The notes under the pieces are model-generated. The model was not told the DNA's origin. It ran no database searches and saw only the letters and a program-made list of their open reading frames with translations. Source: Methanocalculus sp. MSAO_Arc2 (GTDB taxonomy: Archaea; Halobacteriota; Methanomicrobia; Methanomicrobiales; Methanocorpusculaceae). Taken from it: a stretch of 64,000 bases of DNA. Numbering within the stretch: position 1 is the stretch's first letter; each line of letters opens with the position of its first letter. Below are positions 1 through 9,500 of the stretch, piece after piece. The stretch is taken from the NCBI GenBank assembly GCA_003838065.1, contig QZAC01000038.1, forward strand, positions 35,106 through 99,105. The letters run 5' to 3'. The position numbers and the translations under genes are program-made.

Positions 1-684
1 AAAGCATCACCCGGCCAGGTGATGGATGCAATCAGAATCGTCTGCGAAATAGGAGGTACACGCGATGAAAACGGGATCCCCCATCTTCTTCCCGGACTGA
101 ACTTTGTCTCCGGGCTTGCCGGGGAAACCGAAGATACGTACCGGCATAACCGTTCCCTTCTCGAAAGAATACGTGCAGAAGGACTAATCGTCCGGCGGGT
201 GAATATCCGTCAGCTGATACCATTTGAAGGGACCCGGGCATATGAAGAGAATACCATGGGCAGGCATCAGCATGCATTTCGATCCTTTAAAGAATGGACA
301 CGAAAGGTATTTGATCCCGCAATGCTCAGGCAGGTCTTTCCCGTTGGAACGATACTTAAAGAAGCCGTTGTTGAGATCTCGTCTGTTCCATCGTTTGCCC
401 GCCAGATGGGGACCTATCCAATCCTGATCGGACTTCCCCTTTTCCTTGAGGAGAGAATAGTCATCGACTGCGCTGTAGTCGGCTACGGAAGCCGATCGGT
501 AACCGCTCTGCCATATCCGATCCCGGTCAACCGGCTGTCGGGAGCGGCCCTCAAGACACTGCCGGGTGTCGGAAAAAAAACAGTTGCTGCGATTCTTGCC
601 CGCAAACCCATTCAATCATCTCCGGAATGGATACAAATAACTGGAGGAACGCAGATAGATCATCTGATCGATTTTGATAGATAA
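1..684 (+). CDS. Radical SAM protein with C-terminal helix-hairpin-helix (3' part)
   Basis: The reading frame is open from the first base of the window, so the start and the radical SAM core with its cysteine motif lie upstream. The visible 227 residues look like the C-terminal half of the archaeal radical SAM family that carries a helix-hairpin-helix (COG1031 type, from memory). A segment resembling the last strands of a radical SAM barrel (PGLNFVSGLAGET) comes first, then a TRAM-like beta-rich stretch, then a clear HhH motif (LKTLPGVGKKTVAAILARK, about 45 residues before the end), which suggests nucleic-acid binding. The substrate is unknown. The stop lies 14 bases before the next gene on the same strand. 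Confidence 0.7.
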   Translation, partial: KASPGQVMDAIRIVCEIGGTRDENGIPHLLPGLNFVSGLAGETEDTYRHNRSLLERIRAEGLIVRRVNIRQLIPFEGTRAYEENTMGRHQHAFRSFKEWTRKVFDPAMLRQVFPVGTILKEAVVEISSVPSFARQMGTYPILIGLPLFLEERIVIDCAVVGYGSRSVTALPYPIPVNRLSGAALKTLPGVGKKTVAAILARKPIQSSPEWIQITGGTQIDHLIDFDR

Positions 685-698
685 GATAAATACCACTC

Positions 699-3458
699 GT
701 GAAACACGACAGGCACATGGCATCTGAAGGAGACATGGACAAGAGCCCTGATCGCACCTGGCATGCGATGGGTATCGCAGAGATCCGCCGCCACCTTCAG
801 GTAGAGTCAGACGGACTTGCAAAGACAGACGTTGAATCACGAAGACTAGACTATGGAAAAAATATCCTCCCTGGGAGGAAACCAACATCTACCATTCGCA
901 TTATCCTCAGACAGTTTGCAAGTCCGCTGATTTATATACTCGTTGTTGCTGGAATCGTCAAGGCGGTCGCAGAGGACTGGACCGATGCAATTTTTATTTT
1001 TCTTGTCATCGGACTCAATTCGGTAATCGGATCAATTCAGGAATTGAAAGCCGAGCGAAATGCAGCTGCCCTTCAGGAGATGCTCACAATATATACCCGG
1101 GTGAAACGCGAAGGCTATGAAGAAAAAATACCTGCTGAAGACCTGGTCCCGGGTGATATTGTCTATCTTGAAGCAGGGAGCAGGGTGCCAGCCGACGTCA
1201 GGATCATCTCTTCTTCATCCCTTGCCATTGATGAATCTCTCCTCACAGGTGAGTCTGTTGCAGCCAAAAAAGAGACCCACACCCTTCCTGAGGATACACC
1301 GGTTGCTGATCGAAGCAACATGGGATTTGCGGGAACCACCGTTATGTCAGGCCGTGGGCTTGGGATCGTCACGTCAACCGGTACACGGACAGAAATTGGA
1401 AAGATCGCTCTTTCAGTAACTACAGCCGAGGTTGGAAAAACCCCGCTTCTTATCAGGATGGAGCAGTTTGCACGAAATATTAGTATCGCCGTTCTTTTTG
1501 CCTGCGTTGTCCTTGCTGCAGTCATCATCTACCAGGGAGAACCACCAACGGAGGTCTTCTTCCTTGCTGTTGCTCTCGCTGTTGCCGCCATCCCTGAAGG
1601 ACTTCCTGTGGCTCTGACCGTTGCGCTTGCTGTTGCAACAACGCGGATGGCAGAGCGTCATGTGATCGTCAGGCAGCTTTCGGCTGTAGAGAGCCTTGGG
1701 AGCTGTACTGTCATTGCAAGTGATAAGACAGGGACACTGACGGTGAACCAGCAGACAGCAAAAATACTCATCCTCCCTGATGGCCAGGAGTTTGCCGTTT
1801 CTGGTGAGGGATATTCGGGAGAAGGAGAGATTCTCGATGATACCGGTGAACCAGCCGCAGATCTCGGCGCCCTCCACAATCTTATCAGGGCCGGGATCAT
1901 CTGCAATGAAGGAAATTTATCAAAACGAGATGGTCAATGGTTTTCCAGTGGTGATGCGATGGACATTGCCCTGCTTGCGCTTGGGTACAAGGCAGGTATC
2001 GACCCATCAAAGACCCAGGCCGCACATGCCATTCTCGCCGAGATCCCGTTCTCTTCTGATAACCGGTTTGCCACTGTCTGGTATCAGGATGGAGAAGAGC
2101 GATATATCGCAGTGAAGGGTGCTCTTGAAGTCATCCTGCCGGGTTGCAGGACGATGCTCACCTCTGAGGGGAGAGCAGAGATTGATACGCATGCAATCGA
2201 GGAGCAGATGAACAGTCTCACCACCCGCGGGTACCGCGTGCTTGCGATCGCCGGTGGGAAATCTGATCCCGAAGAGGTGAAAGGCGGACCTCCTCCCGAC
2301 CTTGAACTCTATGGCCTGATCGGGTTCATCGATCCCGTCAGGCCAGAGGTATATGACGCTGTCATGGAGTGTTATGAAGCCGGAGTGGATGTGAAGATGA
2401 TCACAGGCGACCATCCACGAACGGCTCTCGCAATTGCACAGCAACTCGGAATTGCAGAAGATGAAGAGGACCTCATCACCGGACGCGAACTTGTAGCAGC
2501 AGGATCTCCAACCAGCCCCGAATTTGCTTCCTTAGTCGATCGGAAACATGTATTTGCGCGGGTCAGTCCTGAGGAGAAGCTCCACATCGTGAATGCGCTC
2601 AAGGCAGCAGGCCACTTTGTGGCTGTGACAGGTGATGGCGTCAATGATGCACCGGCACTGCGATCGGCAAACATGGGCGTGGCAATGGGATCTGGAACTG
2701 ACGTTGCCAAGGACACCTCTGCAATGATCATCACTGATGACTCCTTTTCTTCGATAGTTGCCGGTATCAAAGAAGGAAGGTTTGCATATGACAATGTCAG
2801 GAAAGTTATTTTTCTTCTCGTCTCGACCGGGTGGGCAGAAGTCTTCCTCTTCATAACAGCCATCTTCATCATCGGTCTTCCGATTCCTCTCGTCGCAGCC
2901 CAGCTCCTCTGGCTGAATGTAGTAACAAATGGTATCAAAGGGGTTGTGCTTTCATTTGAGCCGGGGGAGCCCCATACGATGAAACGGCCACCGCGTGACC
3001 CGGATGAGAAAATGTTTGACCGTGTGATGGTGCGACAGATCGCCGTTGCAGGCACCACAATGGGCACTGTTGCATTTTTATTCTGGTTCTGGCTTCAGCA
3101 GGCCGGTTATTCCACAGAAGAGGCACGTAACCTTCTCATCCTGCTGGTGGTCATGCTTGAGAACTTTCATACCCTGAACTGCCGATCAGAATATAAATCA
3201 TTCTTCAGCATACCCATCTTCTCAAACATCTACCTGCTGCTTGGAATCGTTGCTGCGCAGGTGATACATATTGCAGCCATGTACACGCCATTCTTCCAGG
3301 AGGCGCTGGGTATCGCACCAGTCTCTCTCAATGCATGGATAGGAGTCACGCTCCTCTCTCTCTCGGTTCTTGTGGTCGTGGAACTGTATAAGTATATCAT
3401 CAACAGGATGGGAATGGTGCCAGAGGAAGCCAGGACACTTAAAACACACGTTCCATGA
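699..3458 (+). CDS. Cation-transporting P-type ATPase (P2-type)
   Basis: A 919-residue P-type ATPase that should move a cation across the cell membrane by forming a phospho-aspartate. Visible motifs in order are an N-terminal cation ATPase domain, TGES (about 183-186, dephosphorylation loop), PEGLP in TM4 (299-303), DKTGT with the phosphorylated Asp342, and TGDGVNDAP (about 644-652). There are about ten membrane segments and no N-terminal heavy-metal domain, so it belongs to the SERCA/PMR1-like group. In TM6 the sequence reads LNVVTNG where calcium pumps carry an aspartate (NxxTD), so calcium specificity should not be assumed. The GTG at 699 gives the longest product; ATGs at 717 and 735 are alternatives and no start has an ideal ribosome-binding site. 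The 3' end overlaps a convergent gene by 20 bases. Confidence 0.9.
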   Translation: MKHDRHMASEGDMDKSPDRTWHAMGIAEIRRHLQVESDGLAKTDVESRRLDYGKNILPGRKPTSTIRIILRQFASPLIYILVVAGIVKAVAEDWTDAIFIFLVIGLNSVIGSIQELKAERNAAALQEMLTIYTRVKREGYEEKIPAEDLVPGDIVYLEAGSRVPADVRIISSSSLAIDESLLTGESVAAKKETHTLPEDTPVADRSNMGFAGTTVMSGRGLGIVTSTGTRTEIGKIALSVTTAEVGKTPLLIRMEQFARNISIAVLFACVVLAAVIIYQGEPPTEVFFLAVALAVAAIPEGLPVALTVALAVATTRMAERHVIVRQLSAVESLGSCTVIASDKTGTLTVNQQTAKILILPDGQEFAVSGEGYSGEGEILDDTGEPAADLGALHNLIRAGIICNEGNLSKRDGQWFSSGDAMDIALLALGYKAGIDPSKTQAAHAILAEIPFSSDNRFATVWYQDGEERYIAVKGALEVILPGCRTMLTSEGRAEIDTHAIEEQMNSLTTRGYRVLAIAGGKSDPEEVKGGPPPDLELYGLIGFIDPVRPEVYDAVMECYEAGVDVKMITGDHPRTALAIAQQLGIAEDEEDLITGRELVAAGSPTSPEFASLVDRKHVFARVSPEEKLHIVNALKAAGHFVAVTGDGVNDAPALRSANMGVAMGSGTDVAKDTSAMIITDDSFSSIVAGIKEGRFAYDNVRKVIFLLVSTGWAEVFLFITAIFIIGLPIPLVAAQLLWLNVVTNGIKGVVLSFEPGEPHTMKRPPRDPDEKMFDRVMVRQIAVAGTTMGTVAFLFWFWLQQAGYSTEEARNLLILLVVMLENFHTLNCRSEYKSFFSIPIFSNIYLLLGIVAAQVIHIAAMYTPFFQEALGIAPVSLNAWIGVTLLSLSVLVVVELYKYIINRMGMVPEEARTLKTHVP

Positions 3459-3888
3459 TTATCCGGTCAATATCCGGATAATAGTATGCTTTTTCATGGG
3501 AAGACACAGAGAACCCTTTTGAGAGCAGAAGATCTGTTACAGGCCCATACCGCTTCGAGACCACAATCCTGATTCTGGCAGCACCCTTCTCCTCGAAGCA
3601 GGTTACAAGAGGATCGATGAGTGCTGCACCGACACCTCGTCCCTGCCATTCAGTGGTAACACCTATCCTGAGGATCCAGCCATCTTCTGGTCGATCCATT
3701 ACCGGCGCTCCGATGACATAGCCTATCAGCTCTTCTCCGGCTGTTGCCACATAGTATGCAGGGGCAAAGAGTTCCCCTGCCTGGCGGAGGAAGATGGGAG
3801 AATACCGAAATTCTCCAAAGAGATCATAATCGATTCGGCAGATATGCGGATAGTCATCCGGATGATAGTGGCGTACTGTATATTCCAT
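3439..3888 (-). CDS. GNAT-family N-acetyltransferase
   Basis: A 149-residue GCN5-related acetyltransferase. The acetyl-CoA binding motif A is visible as TEWQGRGVGAALI in the middle of the protein, preceded by the usual beta strands (GWILRIGVT) and followed by a short C-terminal strand region. The substrate, whether a small molecule or a protein N-terminus, cannot be told from sequence. The ATG at 3888 is preceded by AGGTGATC, a good archaeal Shine-Dalgarno. It is divergent from ileS with 130 bases between them and convergent with the P-type ATPase. Confidence 0.85.
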   Translation of the reverse strand: MEYTVRHYHPDDYPHICRIDYDLFGEFRYSPIFLRQAGELFAPAYYVATAGEELIGYVIGAPVMDRPEDGWILRIGVTTEWQGRGVGAALIDPLVTCFEEKGAARIRIVVSKRYGPVTDLLLSKGFSVSSHEKAYYYPDIDRIIMERVF

Positions 3889-4018
3889 AGATGATCACCT
3901 GATATTCTATTCAGCAGATGCATAAAAAGTACAATCTTTTTGTCGTGCAACCGTGCAAAACCCTTTGTCTGATTCTGCCAAACATATAGGAATACAATAA
4001 ATAAACCGAGGGATCCAG

Positions 4019-7000
4019 GTGGAGGAAGTCACCAGCAGTTATACCCCGCAGAGGGTAGAGGAGAAGGTACGTGCATTCTGGCGTACTGAAGATACCTACA
4101 AAACCGTACAGGAACTGAGAAAGACAGGCAGGACGTTCTTCTTTGTGGACGGACCCCCCTATACCACCGGGAACATCCATCTCGGGACGGCATGGAATAA
4201 AATCTTAAAAGACGCCATTCTCAGGTATCACCGGATGCAGGGCCGCAATCTTATCGACAGGGCTGGCTATGATATGCATGGCCTTCCAATTGAGGTGAGA
4301 GTCGAAAACGAACTGGGGTTTCATTCCAAGAAGGATATCGAATCTTACGGAATTGCTGCTTTTATTGAAAAATGCAGGGATTTCGCCGTAACGCACAAAG
4401 ATATCATGAGCAGGCAGTTCTCTGATCTCGGTGTCTGGCTTGACTTTGAGAACCCATACCAGACCATCTCCAATGATTATATCGAAGCGGCCTGGTTTAC
4501 CCTCAAACGTGTCGATGAAGAGGGGATGCTCGAACGGGGGTTCCGTGTCGTAAACTGGTGCCCCCGATGTGAAACAGCGATCGCTGATGCGGAAGTCGAA
4601 TATATTGACGTGACCGATCCCTCGATATTTGTCAAATTCCCGATCAAGGCTGCAGAGAACGAGCATCTTGTCATCTGGACAACGACACCCTGGACGCTTC
4701 CTGCAAATGTTGCTGTTGCCGTTGCTCCTGATTTTCTCTATGCCCGCGTTCGCGCGGTGAGGGAAGGAACATCTGAAATACTCTGGGTTGCCGATGAACT
4801 TGTTGAAAGCGTTCTCAAAGCCGGGCGGTACCAGGACTACGAGGTGCTGGGTGTCAGATGGGGATCTGATCTTGTTGGAACAGAATACCTTTCCCCCCTT
4901 GCAGCATCCGTTCCCCTGCAGGCAGAGATAGCGCACCGTGTTGTTGCAGCAGACTTTGTCGCCATGGAGAATACCGGCATGGTCCATATCGCCCCAGGGC
5001 ATGGCTGGGATGATTATGTACTTGGCATGAAGGAGAACCTACAGATCGTCTGCCCGGTCGATGAGACCGGCAGGTTCACTGATGAAGCTGGCGAATTTGC
5101 AGGCCTTGAAGTCAAAGAGTCCGAAACAAACAGGAAAGTGATCGATGCTCTCGGACCATCACTCCTTGCAGACCGGAAGGTGACGCACAGGTATGGCCAC
5201 TGCTGGAGGTGCAAGACCCCAAACATCTACCGGGCAACATCGCAATGGTTCATCCGGGCGAGCGAAATCAAAGAACAGATGCTTGGTTCAATCAGGGATG
5301 ATGTCACCTGGTATCCGGATTGGGCCGGAAGTGCGAGGTTCCATGACTGGATAGAGGGTGCGCGCGACTGGTGTATCTCCCGTCAGCGGTACTGGGGGAT
5401 CCCGATCCCGGTCTGGGTCTGCGAATCCTGCGACGAGTACCGTGTCATCGGCAGGTTCGTTGAGCTTGAAGAGGAATCTGGAAAGAAGATCACCGATCCC
5501 CACCGTCCGATGGTCGATGATATCACAATTCCCTGCACCTGCGGAGGGATAATGAAGCGGGTCGAGGATATATTCGATGTCTGGTTTGATTCAGGGGTTG
5601 CATCATGGGCGACATTGAGCTATCCCGGCAATGAAGAGGCGTTTCATTCCCTCTGGCCAGCCGAATTCATTACTGAAGGCCAGGACCAGACGCGCGGCTG
5701 GTTCTATTCACAACTTGGCCTCTCCATGATTGCATTCTCGCAGGCACCGTACAAAAACGTGCTGATGCATGGGTTTGCACTGGATGCGCAGGGGAGGAAG
5801 ATGTCAAAGAGTTTTGGCAACGTGGTAACTCCCGAAGAGGTGATCGAACAATTCGGGGTAGATACGCTCAGGTTCTACATCCTCTCTGCAAGCGCCCCAT
5901 GGGACGACCTGAAGTTTAACTGGGACGGGGTAAAGACGGTCCACCGCGCATTAAACATCCTCTGGAATGTATACCGGTTCCCGATACCATATATGCGGCT
6001 TGATGGATTCCAGCCTGCTGAATGTATCGACGGAGCATATGATCCTGCCTGTGCAGCAGGTATTGCAGGCAGTGGTTCTGTTGAGGACCGGTGGATTATT
6101 TCAAAGATCAATTCGGTTGCTGCCGAAGTAAATGAGACAATGAATGGGTATCAGATCCACAGGGCAATCCGAAAACTCCAGACATTCATCCTGGATGATC
6201 TCTCGCGCTGGTACGTCCAGCTTGTCAGGCCGCGGATGTGGCTTGAAGAAGAGTCAGCTTCCAAACAGCAGGCATACGATACACTCTACTATGTGATGCG
6301 GATGCTGATTCGGATCAGTGCCCCGTTCATCCCCCATCTTGCAGAAGAGATGTACCAAAACCTCAGGCTTGCCGGGGACCCGGCAAGTGTCCATATGCTT
6401 GACTGGACTGAAGGAGATGCAGCCCTTATCGACCCGGGGATCGAGGATGCAATGCGGGTTGTCCAGTCTTTTGATGATGCGGTTGCCAATGCACGGCAGG
6501 CAGGAAAGAGGAAGCTCCGATGGCCGGTTGGAGAGGTGGTTGTCGCCACCGAAAGCAGTCTTGTAAAAGAAGCGATCGAATCACTCCTTCCGCTCTGCAA
6601 AGCCCGGGCAAACAGCAGAAATGTTCTGGTCGTATGCGGCATATGGGAGCGTATCCAGTGGACGGCAGAGCCGCAGATGAAGAAGATTGGACCTGAATAT
6701 GGGAAAGATGCTCCTCTTGTAAAACAGGCAATCGAAGATGCAGATGGCACTGCTCTCAGATCAGAGCTCCAGCATGCAGGGGCCGCAACCGTTCAGGCAG
6801 GAGATCGTGCATTCGTGATCACCGAAGAACATGTTTCATTTACCGAGAAACTCCCCAAAAACGTGTTTTCGGCATCCATGCCGGATGCAATGGTCTATGT
6901 TGATGTCACCCTGACCCATGAACTGGAGGCAGAAGGATATGCGCGCGAGGTCATCCGGAGGATCCAGGATATGCGCAAACAGATGGAACTTCCGGTCAAC

Positions 7001-7228
7001 GACCAGATCCAGGCAACCGCCTCAATCGGGGATGGCCGGGTTCTTGGCCTCCTTGATGAGCTGAAGAGCTGGATTGCAGGTGAGATCAGGGCATCATCAC
7101 TCGTCTTTTCACGCGATGATATATACAAAGAGCCAAAAAGCGAGCAGCCTGCATCCAGCCTCTCTGCAACCTGGGATATCGAAGGCGTTTCAGTTACAAT
7201 CAGCCTTTCACGGACCGGTGAGGAGTAG
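4019..7228 (+). CDS. ileS: Isoleucyl-tRNA synthetase
   Basis: A 1069-residue class I aminoacyl-tRNA synthetase that charges tRNA-Ile with isoleucine in the cytoplasm. The HIGH signature appears as HLGT at residues 54-57 (GNIHLGTAWN) and the KMSKS loop is intact at 594-598. Between them lies the CP1 editing domain (TTTPWTLPANVAVAV) that clears Val-tRNA-Ile. Cysteine pairs around residues 465-510 (CESC and CTC) suggest zinc binding. Length and order match archaeal/eukaryal IleRS. The start is GTG at 4019, just after a GAGGGATCC sequence; a TATA-like AACATATAGG lies about 35 bases upstream. The 3' end overlaps the convergent Thg1-like gene by 21 bases. Confidence 0.97.
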   Translation: MEEVTSSYTPQRVEEKVRAFWRTEDTYKTVQELRKTGRTFFFVDGPPYTTGNIHLGTAWNKILKDAILRYHRMQGRNLIDRAGYDMHGLPIEVRVENELGFHSKKDIESYGIAAFIEKCRDFAVTHKDIMSRQFSDLGVWLDFENPYQTISNDYIEAAWFTLKRVDEEGMLERGFRVVNWCPRCETAIADAEVEYIDVTDPSIFVKFPIKAAENEHLVIWTTTPWTLPANVAVAVAPDFLYARVRAVREGTSEILWVADELVESVLKAGRYQDYEVLGVRWGSDLVGTEYLSPLAASVPLQAEIAHRVVAADFVAMENTGMVHIAPGHGWDDYVLGMKENLQIVCPVDETGRFTDEAGEFAGLEVKESETNRKVIDALGPSLLADRKVTHRYGHCWRCKTPNIYRATSQWFIRASEIKEQMLGSIRDDVTWYPDWAGSARFHDWIEGARDWCISRQRYWGIPIPVWVCESCDEYRVIGRFVELEEESGKKITDPHRPMVDDITIPCTCGGIMKRVEDIFDVWFDSGVASWATLSYPGNEEAFHSLWPAEFITEGQDQTRGWFYSQLGLSMIAFSQAPYKNVLMHGFALDAQGRKMSKSFGNVVTPEEVIEQFGVDTLRFYILSASAPWDDLKFNWDGVKTVHRALNILWNVYRFPIPYMRLDGFQPAECIDGAYDPACAAGIAGSGSVEDRWIISKINSVAAEVNETMNGYQIHRAIRKLQTFILDDLSRWYVQLVRPRMWLEEESASKQQAYDTLYYVMRMLIRISAPFIPHLAEEMYQNLRLAGDPASVHMLDWTEGDAALIDPGIEDAMRVVQSFDDAVANARQAGKRKLRWPVGEVVVATESSLVKEAIESLLPLCKARANSRNVLVVCGIWERIQWTAEPQMKKIGPEYGKDAPLVKQAIEDADGTALRSELQHAGAATVQAGDRAFVITEEHVSFTEKLPKNVFSASMPDAMVYVDVTLTHELEAEGYAREVIRRIQDMRKQMELPVNDQIQATASIGDGRVLGLLDELKSWIAGEIRASSLVFSRDDIYKEPKSEQPASSLSATWDIEGVSVTISLSRTGEE

Positions 7229-7939
7229 CCGGAGATACTCCCTCCCTTCAGCTGTATTGAATACCGGGGGAGATCGATCGCAAACGATCCGGGTACGGTC
7301 AGTTAGAACATCCTCTCCGGTTTCAGGGTTATAGCCAGCATATGATTCAACTCTGCGGCAGACCATCACACCCCGCCGCTGCCATGCGGGTGTCTTTGCG
7401 AGATTGATCCCGCGTGCATGCATCAGATCGTGCATGCCAGCAGTATTCATCCGGTGCAGTTGTTGCTGGACATCTTTTCCTGAAAGACCATCCTCTGCAA
7501 GTGCCCACTGGCAGTAGGCATTTGTGTGATTTCTCCAGGCCTCTTTCTGCCGCCAGATACAATACTCAATTGCCATATCCTGATCAACCGGCACGATCCG
7601 CGCATCACAAGAGAGAGGGGCCTCAAGCGAGAGGATTATAGTAAGAGCGCTGGCTGCATATGATGCGGCCACCGAGTCAAGCTTCTCAACTCTCCCTTCG
7701 AATGGAAGGGTGCGAAAATAGAGGCTGATTTCATCTGAAAAGGTATATGCAAAGACCGGGGCAAGTCCGCTTTGACCAAGGAGAAGACGGGACACCTCCT
7801 CCATTGCATGGGAAAAATCTTCATCAAAAGGTTTTTTCAGGGATAAAGCCAGGGCTGTAGAACGAAATGATCTCCCGTCCAGCCTGATAAAGAAGGGAGA
7901 TGTTGTCCGAAGTGAAGAGAAGATCTCTCTCTCTTTCAT
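7208..7939 (-). CDS. tRNA-His guanylyltransferase-family protein (Thg1-like)
   Basis: A 243-residue member of the Thg1 / Thg1-like family, enzymes that add nucleotides in the 3'-to-5' direction at the 5' end of tRNA. The palm-domain metal ligands are visible: Asp21 in FIRLDGRSF and Asp69-Glu70 in YTFSDEIS. Archaeal members add or restore template-dependent G(-1) on tRNA-His or repair tRNA 5' ends; which reaction this one performs is not evident. The frame contains no internal stop, unlike homologues in some Methanosarcina that carry an in-frame UAG (from memory). The start codon overlaps the stop of the upstream PRC-barrel gene (ATGA), so the two are translationally coupled. Confidence 0.9.
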   Translation of the reverse strand: MKEREIFSSLRTTSPFFIRLDGRSFRSTALALSLKKPFDEDFSHAMEEVSRLLLGQSGLAPVFAYTFSDEISLYFRTLPFEGRVEKLDSVAASYAASALTIILSLEAPLSCDARIVPVDQDMAIEYCIWRQKEAWRNHTNAYCQWALAEDGLSGKDVQQQLHRMNTAGMHDLMHARGINLAKTPAWQRRGVMVCRRVESYAGYNPETGEDVLTDRTRIVCDRSPPVFNTAEGREYLRLLLTGP

Positions 7940-8208
7940 TCTTCCTGTTCCCGCAGGGCCGACGTCTTAAACGCGCCCGGAATATGCCGGATGAGGATAA
8001 TATCAGAAACCTCCTTAATCAGGCGGTACGGGATTTTTACGCCTTTGAATTGCTTCAAGTCAATAATATCAGGATTGATGTTTGTTACCGCAATCGATGA
8101 CATCTTCTTATTATCGATATCAATGACAACATCTTCGACATTACCGATGTATACGGCCCTGTCTGTGTAGACGCTCATTCCAAAGAGTTCAGAGATCTGC
8201 CACTTCAT
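7936..8208 (-). CDS. PRC-barrel domain protein
   Basis: A 90-residue protein that is essentially one PRC-barrel domain: an N-terminal SELFGMSVYT segment, then VYIGNVEDVVIDIDNKKM, the typical GxVxDVxxDxxxxxI signature. Stand-alone archaeal PRC-barrel proteins are small RNA- or protein-interaction modules; some bind RNA processing factors, and in methanogens they are commonly uncharacterised. It is the first gene of a two-gene unit with the Thg1-like enzyme (4-base overlap), which hints at a role near tRNA processing (inference). It is divergent from the site-2 protease gene, with 51 bases between the two starts. Confidence 0.85.
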   Translation of the reverse strand: MKWQISELFGMSVYTDRAVYIGNVEDVVIDIDNKKMSSIAVTNINPDIIDLKQFKGVKIPYRLIKEVSDIILIRHIPGAFKTSALREQEE

Positions 8209-8259
8209 ACATATCAGCTCAAGATATATACTAAATAGTTAAAAAAGATAATCCTTCTC

Positions 8260-9399
8260 ATGAATGGATCGCTGCAGATAGGAAGAATTTTTGGTATACC
8301 GGTTCATCTCCATTTTACATTCCTCCTTGTAATACCGCTCTTTGCCTGGATTATTGGATCGCAGATCGGGCTTACCGTGGAGCTGATCGAGCGGTTTTAT
8401 GCAATACCAATCGACAGGACGATCATTGAGGCCGGGTATATCCCCTATATCCTGGGGGCTCTTGTTGCATTATCTCTCTTCTTCTGCGTATTCGTCCATG
8501 AGCTTGCTCACTCGCTCATCGCGCGGGCAAACGGGATCAAGATCAATTCCATTACCCTGATCATCTTCGGCGGTGTCGCATCTATGGAAGAGACGCTTCC
8601 GGATCCGAAAGTTGAGCTCCCGATGGCGCTTGCAGGGCCGTTGACAAGTCTTGGCCTTGGAATCATCAGCGGGTTACTGGTTTATGTCGTTTATGTATTT
8701 GTCGATGCATCTGCAGTTGCAGGCGTCCTCATCTATGGATTTGGGTACCTTGCCCTGTTAAACATCCTCCTCTTTGGGTTCAACCTTCTCCCGGCATTTC
8801 CAATGGATGGCGGCCGCGTCCTCCGTGCCTGGCTCGCCAGGCGGATGCCGCTCCACCGTGCAACCCGTATCGCCTCGGATATCGGAAAAGGTTTTGCCAT
8901 TCTCTTTGGAATACTCGGTCTTTTCACCTTCAATTTTATCCTGATCATCATCGCGTTCTTCATCTATATAGGAGCAAGCCAGGAATCGTCAATGGTAACA
9001 ACCAACTTCCTTCTCAAGGATGTCCATGTCGGCGAGATCATGTCCCGGGATGTGCATACGGTTGAGCCGACCCTCCCACTTGCCGAGGTGATCAGGCTGA
9101 TGTATACCACAAAACATCTTGGCTTTCCTGTTGTAGACCGCGGATCCCTCATCGGAATCATCACACTCGCCGATATCCACAAGACCAGCGAAATCGATCG
9201 CGAAGCAATGCAGGTCCGTGACGTGATGACCAGGGATACAATCATCACGCTCCCATCATCTGCCTCGGTAACCGAGGCGCTCAAGCTCATGACAATTCAT
9301 ACTATCGGGAGGATACCTGTTGTGGAAAACGGCTCGGTTATCGGTATTGTAACACGGACTGATATCCTCACGGTTCTTGAACTCAAGGAAATCAACTGA
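8260..9399 (+). CDS. Site-2 protease family (M50) metalloprotease with CBS pair
   Basis: A 379-residue intramembrane zinc metalloprotease with a C-terminal regulatory CBS pair. The zinc site is HELAH at residues 80-84, and the second metal ligand lies in FPMDGGRV (Asp183); about six hydrophobic segments span residues 18-250. The C-terminal part carries two CBS motifs starting at VGEIMSRDV and VRDVMTRD, which in this family are thought to bind adenine nucleotides and gate proteolysis. Substrates are unknown; S2P relatives cleave membrane-anchored regulators. The ATG lies 51 bases from the divergent PRC-barrel start, so the promoter must sit in that short gap. The gene stands alone. Confidence 0.93.
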   Translation: MNGSLQIGRIFGIPVHLHFTFLLVIPLFAWIIGSQIGLTVELIERFYAIPIDRTIIEAGYIPYILGALVALSLFFCVFVHELAHSLIARANGIKINSITLIIFGGVASMEETLPDPKVELPMALAGPLTSLGLGIISGLLVYVVYVFVDASAVAGVLIYGFGYLALLNILLFGFNLLPAFPMDGGRVLRAWLARRMPLHRATRIASDIGKGFAILFGILGLFTFNFILIIIAFFIYIGASQESSMVTTNFLLKDVHVGEIMSRDVHTVEPTLPLAEVIRLMYTTKHLGFPVVDRGSLIGIITLADIHKTSEIDREAMQVRDVMTRDTIITLPSSASVTEALKLMTIHTIGRIPVVENGSVIGIVTRTDILTVLELKEIN

Positions 9400-9500
9400 T
9401 ATTTACGTTTCTTTTTCGAAATAAAGGATACCAGTTATTACCAAACTACACCCAATGAGAGGTCACAGGGACCACACCCGATCGTAATGAACCCAGGAAA

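Noticed and set aside
2372..3067. A 231-codon minus-strand frame opposite the P-type ATPase.
   Set aside because: Antisense to conserved ATPase motifs; serine/arginine-rich composition typical of a shadow frame.
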